Origin: RGIG7213 sp045540335
GTDB lineage: Bacteria; Bacillota; Clostridia; Oscillospirales; CAG-272
DNA: 64,000 nucleotides
Reading direction: 5' to 3'
NCBI GenBank assembly: GCA_045540335.1
Contig: JAZQHC010000045.1
Coordinates: 1 to 64,000, forward strand
This document shows positions 60,101 through 64,000 of this stretch, in pieces. The notes beneath the pieces were generated by a model that worked only from the letters and a program-made list of their open reading frames with translations, searched no databases and had not been told where the DNA came from. How positions within the stretch are numbered: the stretch's first letter is position 1; each line of letters starts with the position of its first letter. The position numbers and the translations under genes were made by a program.

Positions 60101-60626
60101 TGATAAGCAAACCGTAAAAATATGCGGAACTGTTTTTGCCAAGGTTAATAAGAACACCAAAAAGGGCGATATAATGTCGTTTGCAACGATAGAAGACAGA
60201 TTTTCTCAAATAGAAGTTGTTGTTTTTCCAAAAATTTTATCGCAATCGGGTCAGTATCTGTTCAAGGATAATGCAGTTGTGATCCACGGTGATATAAGTG
60301 CCTCGGGCGAAGAAGATGCAAAGATACTTGCAACTTCGATCCTTCCTCTTCTACCGAATGGTAAATATGCAAAAACACAACCACCTGTAAAAAAACAGGC
60401 AAAAAATATCATATACTTAAAGCTGCCGGCAATGTACGGTGACGTGTTTTTTAAGGTAATAAATCTTATATCTATTTACGAGGGTGACGGGGCAGATCAC
60501 AAGGTAATGCTGTATTCACAGCAAACCGGCCAATATACCCCGCATGATAATAAAATATTACCCACGAAATTGCTTATTTCTAAACTTAAGGAATTACTTG
60601 GCGACGATTCTGTGGTTGTAAAGTAA
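57138..60626 (+). CDS. dnaE: DNA polymerase III alpha subunit
   Basis: This 1162-residue C-family polymerase has a PHP domain at the N-terminus (FVHLHNHSEYSLLDG, then AITDHGTMYG), a polymerase core with GPGRGSGAGSLV and the catalytic acidic motif PDIDVDFADDRR near residue 400, a helix-hairpin-helix region, and a C-terminal OB fold (KICGTVFAKV). It belongs to the DnaE type, not PolC. Whether it is the main replicase or the lagging-strand partner of a PolC elsewhere cannot be told. Its ATG overlaps the whiA stop (ATGATG, so 57141 is an alternative start), behind GAAAGGA. Confidence 0.96.
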   Translation: MMSGFVHLHNHSEYSLLDGACRVSDMAKRAKELGQPAIAITDHGTMYGAVAFYNACKKEGVKPIIGCEVYVAPSSRFEKRKGVDGAYYHMVLLCKNETGYKNLIKLVSLGFTEGFYSKPRIDTELLLEHKDGLVCLSGCIAGYIPSMLGRGFADQAKSYAKRLQNAFGEDFYIELQNHNTTEEEDVLYSLCDLADELNIKTVATNDAHYVKKSDADTQAILMCIQTNSVITNGRPLGFETDEFYIKSEEEMKRIFFRIPDAVKNTVEVAEKCNFEFDFSNIYLPTFTPPDGLQAGDYLRDLCFNGYKEKCNTGEIAPVADEYTERIEYELSIISKMGFSEYFLIVADYVNYAKNNGISTGPGRGSGAGSLVAYLIGITDIDSLKYNLMFERFLNPERVSMPDIDVDFADDRRHLVIEYLTEKYGRDHVCQIVTYNTLAAKASVRDCGRALGMAYSEVDSVVRLIPQRMKITLTEALQAPDGEELKKLYDSDDKVRTLLDYAISIEGMPRNISTHAAGVVITKDPIDHYVPLAVNGDAVLTQYDMDAVSKLGLVKFDLLGIKYLTIIDNTVEQIKKEDPDFDIYSIDTESTQVYEMITNGESEGVFQLESAGMRRLLMQMKPSCIEDIIAAIALYRPGPMDSIPKYLENRADPGRIYYPSPLLKDILDVTNGVVVYQEQVMEIFRTLAGYSYGKADIVRRLMSKKKSEEMEEHRETFVSGAVERGMTSSDANELFDNLAGFAKYAFNKSHAASYAFLTYRTAFLKAKYFPEYMASLLTSELGNLPKTSFYITHCQRNGIFVLAPDINESGKFFNVVKKDGAAKIRFGLFAIKNVGGVFVDNIIKEREKHPFSSFEDFIHRMTKYDSNKKQIESLIKCGVFDSLGVYRSRLLASYEDILENEMDIKRRNISGQVDMFDISDSADNDESGFEYPMIEEMSLKEKLAFEKEASGMYFSGHMLDDYTQNIADISPDSISDILSSFEENDGKYRDKQTVKICGTVFAKVNKNTKKGDIMSFATIEDRFSQIEVVVFPKILSQSGQYLFKDNAVVIHGDISASGEEDAKILATSILPLLPNGKYAKTQPPVKKQAKNIIYLKLPAMYGDVFFKVINLISIYEGDGADHKVMLYSQQTGQYTPHDNKILPTKLLISKLKELLGDDSVVVK

Positions 60627-60654
60627 ATTTGTTTGTAAATTTTCTGTTAAAGCA

Positions 60655-60683
60655 TTGACATTTATAATTGTTTATGATATCAT
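60655..60683 (+). promoter_or_regulatory. Promoter of rpsB-tsf
   Basis: A perfect TTGACA and TATCAT with extended TGA are 17 bases apart. Transcription should begin near 60690, giving a structured leader of about 110 bases before rpsB. Confidence 0.85.
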
Positions 60684-60689
60684 ATATCG

Positions 60690-60799
60690 GCGCGCGTAAG
60701 CGTGACTATAAAAATCCGCACATCTCATAAGCTGTGCCCGGTGGTATTTTTTACTCGCACAGGGGTTTTGGGGTGGAGGAAAAAACCAAGGAGGACGAA
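60690..60799 (+). promoter_or_regulatory. Structured rpsB leader with mutually exclusive hairpins
   Basis: The RNA begins with a small hairpin, CGCGC-GTAA-GCGTG (60691-60704), with a GNRA-type loop. Then GCACA (60718-60722) can pair with TGTGC (60733-60737), while CTGTGC (60732-60737) can instead pair with GCACAG (60757-60762). The two share the middle arm and cannot form together. A G/T-rich stretch and an AAGGAGG site follow. The layout suggests autoregulation by ribosomal protein S2, but it matches no leader I can name. Confidence 0.5.
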
Positions 60800-61546
60800 A
60801 TGTCTGTTATTACAATCAAGCAGTTGCTTGAAGCAGGTGTTCACTTCGGACACCACACGAGAAGATGGAATCCTAAAATGGCTGAATACATCTTCACAGA
60901 AAGAAACGGTATCTACATCATCGATTTGCAGAAGACCGTTAAGAAGTTTGAAGAAGCGTATATGTACGTACGCGGCCTTTCCGAAGAAGGAAAGAACATC
61001 CTCTTCGTAGGTACAAAGAAACAGGCTGCCGATGCTATAAAAGAAGAAGCATCAAGATGCGGCATGTTCTTTGTTAACGAACGTTGGCCCGGCGGTATGC
61101 TTACCAACTTCAAAACAATCAAAAAGAGTATCAATCGCCTTATCAGCTTGGAAAAAATGAGGGCTGACGGTACGTTTGATCTTCTTCCAAAAAAGGAAGC
61201 TGCTGCACTTAACAAAGAAATTGCAGATCTTGAACGCAACTACGGCGGTATCAAGGAAATGACGGAACTTCCCGATGCAATATTCATTGTTGACCCTAAG
61301 AAAGAAAAGAACGCTGTTGCAGAAGCGAAGAACCTCGGTATTCCCGTTGTTGCTATCGTTGATACAAACTGCGATCCCGATGATGCTGATTATATCATCC
61401 CCGGCAATGATGACGCTATCCGCGCTATCAAGCTTATAAGCTCTGTTCTTGCAGATGCTGTTATAGAGGGCAAGCAAGGCGAAGCTTTTGAAGCTGCTGA
61501 AGCTGTTGAAGAAACTGCTGCTGAAGAAGCAACAGAAAACGAATAA
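60800..61546 (+). CDS. rpsB: 30S ribosomal protein S2
   Basis: S2 is a structural protein of the small ribosomal subunit, near the mRNA exit channel. The 248-residue protein has the family pattern ITIKQLLEAGVHFGHHTRRW at the N-terminus, FVGTKKQAADAIKEEA near residue 70, ERWPGGMLTNF near 95 and GIPVVAIVDTNCDPDD near 185, and an Ala/Glu-rich tail. The ATG at 60800 is fixed by AAGGAGG six bases upstream; an upstream in-frame GTG at 60734 lies within the leader hairpins and is rejected. It is followed 15 bases later by tsf. Confidence 0.98.
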   Translation: MSVITIKQLLEAGVHFGHHTRRWNPKMAEYIFTERNGIYIIDLQKTVKKFEEAYMYVRGLSEEGKNILFVGTKKQAADAIKEEASRCGMFFVNERWPGGMLTNFKTIKKSINRLISLEKMRADGTFDLLPKKEAAALNKEIADLERNYGGIKEMTELPDAIFIVDPKKEKNAVAEAKNLGIPVVAIVDTNCDPDDADYIIPGNDDAIRAIKLISSVLADAVIEGKQGEAFEAAEAVEETAAEEATENE

Positions 61547-61561
61547 TCGGAGGTAATCGAA

Positions 61562-62494
61562 ATGGCTAAATTTACTGCAAAAGACGTTGCAGATCTTCGC
61601 GCAAAAACTAACTGCGGCATGATGGAATGCAAAAAAGCTCTTGACGCTGCAGACGGTGATGTTGAAGGTGCAATCAAATTCCTTCGTGAAAAAGGTCTTG
61701 CTGTTGCTGCTAAAAAGGCAGACCGCGTTGCTGCAGAAGGTATCGTTGATATCATGGTAAGCGAAGACGGTAAAACAGCTGTTATGATCGAAGTTAACGC
61801 CGAAACTGACTTCGTTGCTAAAAACGAAACATTCGTAAACTTTGTTAAGGATATCGAAAAAACTATCCTTGCTAACAAGCCCGCAACTATTGAGGAACTT
61901 TTGGCTCTTCCCATGTGCGGTACAGAATTTACTGTTGAAGCTTCCCTTAAGGATAAGATCTTCACCATTGGTGAAAACATGAACATCCGCCGTTTTGTTA
62001 TCGTTGAAGGAAATACTACAACGTACATTCACGGTAAAGGCACAACGGGCGTTATCGTTAAGATGAACTGCTCTGACGAAGTTGCAAAAACAGAACAGTA
62101 TGCTGAATGTGCAAAGAACATCGCCCTTCAGATTGCTGCTATGTCTCCTACTTATCTCGGTAAGGAAGACGTTCCCGAATCTGTTATTGCAAACGAAAAA
62201 GATATCATCATCAACCAGATCAAGAACGATCCCAAGAATGCTTCCAAGCCTGAAGCTATCCTTGATAAAATGGCTTCCGGTAAGCTTGGCAAATTCTACG
62301 ATAACAACTGCTTGTTGTTCCAGGCTTACGTAAAAGACGATTCTATGTCTGTTGGTAAGTATGTTGAATCTGTTGCAAAAGAAATCGGCGCAGATCTTTC
62401 CGTTGCTTCCTTCGTTAAATACGAAAAAGGCGAAGGTATCGCAAAGAGAGAAGACGATTTCGCTGCTGAAATCGAAAAGCTTGTTAAAGGCTAA
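61562..62494 (+). CDS. tsf: Elongation factor Ts
   Basis: EF-Ts exchanges GDP for GTP on EF-Tu. The 310-residue protein has the UBA-like N-terminus VADLRAKTNCGMMECKKAL, the core with IEVNAETDFVAKNETF near residue 78, and two later domains ending near FVKYEKGEGI. It starts behind a GGAGG site, 15 bases after rpsB, the usual bacterial order, and ends at a strong terminator. Frequent GTT and GCT codons agree with high expression. Confidence 0.98.
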   Translation: MAKFTAKDVADLRAKTNCGMMECKKALDAADGDVEGAIKFLREKGLAVAAKKADRVAAEGIVDIMVSEDGKTAVMIEVNAETDFVAKNETFVNFVKDIEKTILANKPATIEELLALPMCGTEFTVEASLKDKIFTIGENMNIRRFVIVEGNTTTYIHGKGTTGVIVKMNCSDEVAKTEQYAECAKNIALQIAAMSPTYLGKEDVPESVIANEKDIIINQIKNDPKNASKPEAILDKMASGKLGKFYDNNCLLFQAYVKDDSMSVGKYVESVAKEIGADLSVASFVKYEKGEGIAKREDDFAAEIEKLVKG

Positions 62495-62507
62495 TAGATG
62501 CTGTTAT

Positions 62508-62540
62508 AAACGCCCGATGGTATTTCCATCGGGCGTTTTT
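62508..62540 (+). terminator. Terminator of rpsB-tsf
   Basis: AAACGCCCGATGG (62508-62520) pairs with CCATCGGGCGTTT (62526-62538) around a five-base loop and is followed by a T-run. Confidence 0.92.
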
Positions 62541-62568
62541 GTTGTTAATGGATAATTAAATATTTCTG

Positions 62569-62597
62569 TTTACAATTTTATCAATACAGGTTAAAAT
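62569..62597 (+). promoter_or_regulatory. Promoter of pyrH-frr-uppS
   Basis: TTTACA and TAAAAT are 17 bases apart, about 46 bases before the pyrH ATG, which has AAAGGGG upstream. Confidence 0.6.
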
Positions 62598-62643
62598 GTA
62601 TGAAGTAAAATAATACGAGTTATAAAGGGAAAGGGGTAGTTCC

Positions 62644-63360
62644 ATGAAACCTGTCTATAAAAGAATTTTGTTGAAACTTTCCGGCGAAGCAATCGGTAAC
62701 GGCGCTGTTGACGGCGATATTATTAACTTCGATGCTTTGGACAAAATATGTGACGTTATTAAGCAGCTTACCGATAGCGGCGTACAAGTTGCCTTACTTG
62801 TTGGCGGCGGCAACATATGGCGCGGTGCACGTAACGGTGTTTCTCTTAACAGAACGCGTGCAGACGATATGGGTATGCTTGCAACTATGATAAATTGTAT
62901 CGCAGTTGAACAGGCTTTGGCTAAAATCGGTGTGCCTTCTGCAGTAATGTCTGCATGTGAAATGAATAAGGTTGCAAAGCTGTTTACTTCAACTGATGCA
63001 GTTGCAGCATTGGAAAGCGGCAAGGTGGTTATTCTTGGCGGCGGAACGGGAAATCCGTTTTTCACAACCGATACCGGTGCTATTCTCCGTGCGCTTGAGG
63101 TTAAAGCTGATATTGCCTTTTTGGCAAAAAATATCGATGGTATTTACAGTGCCGATCCGCGTGTTGATAAAAATGCAGTTAAGTATGATTCTATAACGTA
63201 CGCAGAGGTTCTTGAAAAAAATCTTAAAGCGACAGACCCTGCATCTACCTGCCTTGCGATGGAAAATGGTCTTCCCATTCTTCTGTTCGCACTTAACGAT
63301 CCGAAAAATATTGTAAAAGCTGCCTGTGGTGAGGCCATCGGCACAATAATAAATAACTGA
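62644..63360 (+). CDS. pyrH: UMP kinase
   Basis: PyrH phosphorylates UMP to UDP with ATP, a pyrimidine-synthesis step regulated in bacteria by GTP and UTP. The 238-residue protein has the amino-acid-kinase fold with RILLKLSGEAIG at the N-terminus, LVGGGNIWRGA near residue 55, ADDMGMLATMIN near 78, and VILGGGTGNPFFTTDT near 130. It opens an operon with frr (15 bases later) and uppS. Confidence 0.97.
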   Translation: MKPVYKRILLKLSGEAIGNGAVDGDIINFDALDKICDVIKQLTDSGVQVALLVGGGNIWRGARNGVSLNRTRADDMGMLATMINCIAVEQALAKIGVPSAVMSACEMNKVAKLFTSTDAVAALESGKVVILGGGTGNPFFTTDTGAILRALEVKADIAFLAKNIDGIYSADPRVDKNAVKYDSITYAEVLEKNLKATDPASTCLAMENGLPILLFALNDPKNIVKAACGEAIGTIINN

Positions 63361-63375
63361 TAAGGAGATCTACTG

Positions 63376-63930
63376 ATGAAACTCGAAGTTAAAGATTACG
63401 AAGAAAAAATGAAAAAATCCATCGCCAACTATTCCTACGAACTTACTACTGTAAGGGCAGGAAGGGCAACACCTGCAGTTCTTGACAAGGTTACTGTTGA
63501 ATATTACGGCACTCCCACACAAATACAATCCATGGCAGAGGTTAAATGCACAGATGCACGCACTATCGTTATCTCTCCTTGGGATTCTTCCACGCTTAAA
63601 AATATCGAAAAAGCTATTCAAGTATCTGATATTGGTATAAATCCCCAAAACGACGGTAAGTGCATTCGTCTTGTTTTCCCCGCTTTGACAGAAGAATCAA
63701 GAAAAACGCTTACAAAGCAGATTGCCAAAATGGGCGAAGATGCAAAGATTGCTATTCGTAACATCCGCCGTGATGCTAACGACAAAAGCAAGGCAATGAA
63801 AAAGAACAATGAAATGACAGAAGACGAACAAAAGCAGTCTGACAAGGCTATTCAGGATCTTACGGATAAATACATTAAAGAAATTGACGGTATAACAAAT
63901 GCAAAAACAAAGGAAATAATGGAAATTTAA
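63376..63930 (+). CDS. frr: Ribosome recycling factor
   Basis: RRF, with EF-G, splits the post-termination ribosome. The 184-residue protein shows the family pattern TTVRAGRATPAVLDKV near residue 23, YGTPTQIQSMAEVK, and AIRNIRRDANDKSKAMKKNN near residue 130; the long helices of domain I are evident. It begins after an AAGGAG site and its stop codon overlaps the uppS start. Confidence 0.98.
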   Translation: MKLEVKDYEEKMKKSIANYSYELTTVRAGRATPAVLDKVTVEYYGTPTQIQSMAEVKCTDARTIVISPWDSSTLKNIEKAIQVSDIGINPQNDGKCIRLVFPALTEESRKTLTKQIAKMGEDAKIAIRNIRRDANDKSKAMKKNNEMTEDEQKQSDKAIQDLTDKYIKEIDGITNAKTKEIMEI

Positions 63931-64000
63931 TGTCAACTAAAGATAAATCACTTCGACATATCGCTTTCATTATGGACGGAAACGGCCGCTGGGCGAAAAA
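63930..64000 (+). CDS. uppS: Undecaprenyl diphosphate synthase, 5' part (cut by window edge)
   Basis: Only the first 23 codons are in the window. They read MSTKDKSLRHIAFIMDGNGR, then WAK, with the IAFIMDGNGRWAK motif whose Asp binds magnesium and diphosphate in cis-prenyltransferases. The enzyme makes the C55 lipid carrier for cell wall precursors. The ATG overlaps the frr stop by one base (TAATG). The pyrH-frr-uppS order is widely conserved in Firmicutes. Confidence 0.93.
   Translation, partial: MSTKDKSLRHIAFIMDGNGRWAK

Noticed and set aside
60734..60799. Extended rpsB start at an upstream GTG
   Set aside because: It would place the leader hairpins in coding sequence, while AAGGAGG correctly spaced before 60800 and the S2 family N-terminus support the later start.
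61052..62032. Antisense frame of 326 codons across rpsB and tsf
   Set aside because: It crosses two certain, highly expressed genes and encodes a Phe/Cys/Asn-rich low-quality protein.
1..64000. tRNA, rRNA, CRISPR arrays, insertion sequences, integrases or prophage genes
   Set aside because: No regularly spaced repeats, transposase or integrase motifs, conserved rRNA segments or tRNA cloverleaf patterns were noticed while reading both strands.

Overview
The window reads as a stretch of chromosome from an AT-rich, anaerobic, Gram-positive bacterium of the Clostridia. The signs are strong AGGAG-type ribosome binding sites, consensus sigma-A-like promoters, a pyruvate:ferredoxin oxidoreductase, AddAB recombination nuclease, WhiA, an HU/RqcP pair, a SpoIID-family protein, a possible YpeB relative, an ECF-type thiamine transporter under a TPP riboswitch, and many secreted murein hydrolases with dockerin-like tails. 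I see no rRNA, tRNA, CRISPR array, insertion sequence, integrase or prophage, and no gene-free stretch longer than 300 bases.

Layout. 25-4309 (minus) is an argS-yebC-thuA-like-glycosyltransferase operon. 4465-7285 holds a serine beta-lactamase-like hydrolase, a small DUF3592-like membrane protein and a PrsA-like lipoprotein. 6866-12048 (minus) is uvrB-uvrA followed by an overlapping HIRAN-domain gene. 12235-15849 holds a CPBP protease, a zinc-ribbon membrane protein with an acidic, tyrosine-rich tail, and an amidase without a signal peptide. 15913-16761 (minus) is thiT with its TPP riboswitch and terminator.

16778-29692 is the distinctive region. A four-gene minus operon (three paralogous beta-N-acetylglucosaminidases and a BspA-type leucine-rich-repeat protein) faces two plus-strand N-acetylmuramoyl-L-alanine amidases. 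All six are secreted and end in a dockerin-like double EF-hand repeat with a nearly identical recognition helix. The five hydrolases share further modules. This looks like a cellulosome-like assembly whose enzymes attack peptidoglycan rather than plant fibre; no cohesin scaffold is encoded here.

29695-31453 holds a YpeB-like gene and the HU-RqcP pair. 31494-38153 (minus) joins topoisomerase IV (parE, parC) with a secreted coiled-coil protein and a SpoIID-family protein. 38304-47797 is a tight repair operon: dinB, a QueG-like reductase, an unknown membrane protein, addB and addA. 47857-55174 holds KtrBA potassium uptake, pyruvate:ferredoxin oxidoreductase and cardiolipin synthase. 55272-60626 is murB-whiA-dnaE. 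60800 to the right edge is the conserved rpsB-tsf / pyrH-frr-uppS block; uppS is cut by the window end.

Regulatory reading adds several points. Two promoters (dinB, murB) place their -10 box exactly six bases before the ATG with no ribosome binding site, which predicts leaderless mRNAs. The rpsB leader contains two mutually exclusive hairpins. A strong terminator for the amidase pair lies inside the convergent YpeB-like coding sequence. Two perfect hairpins without U-tracts sit between dockerin genes.
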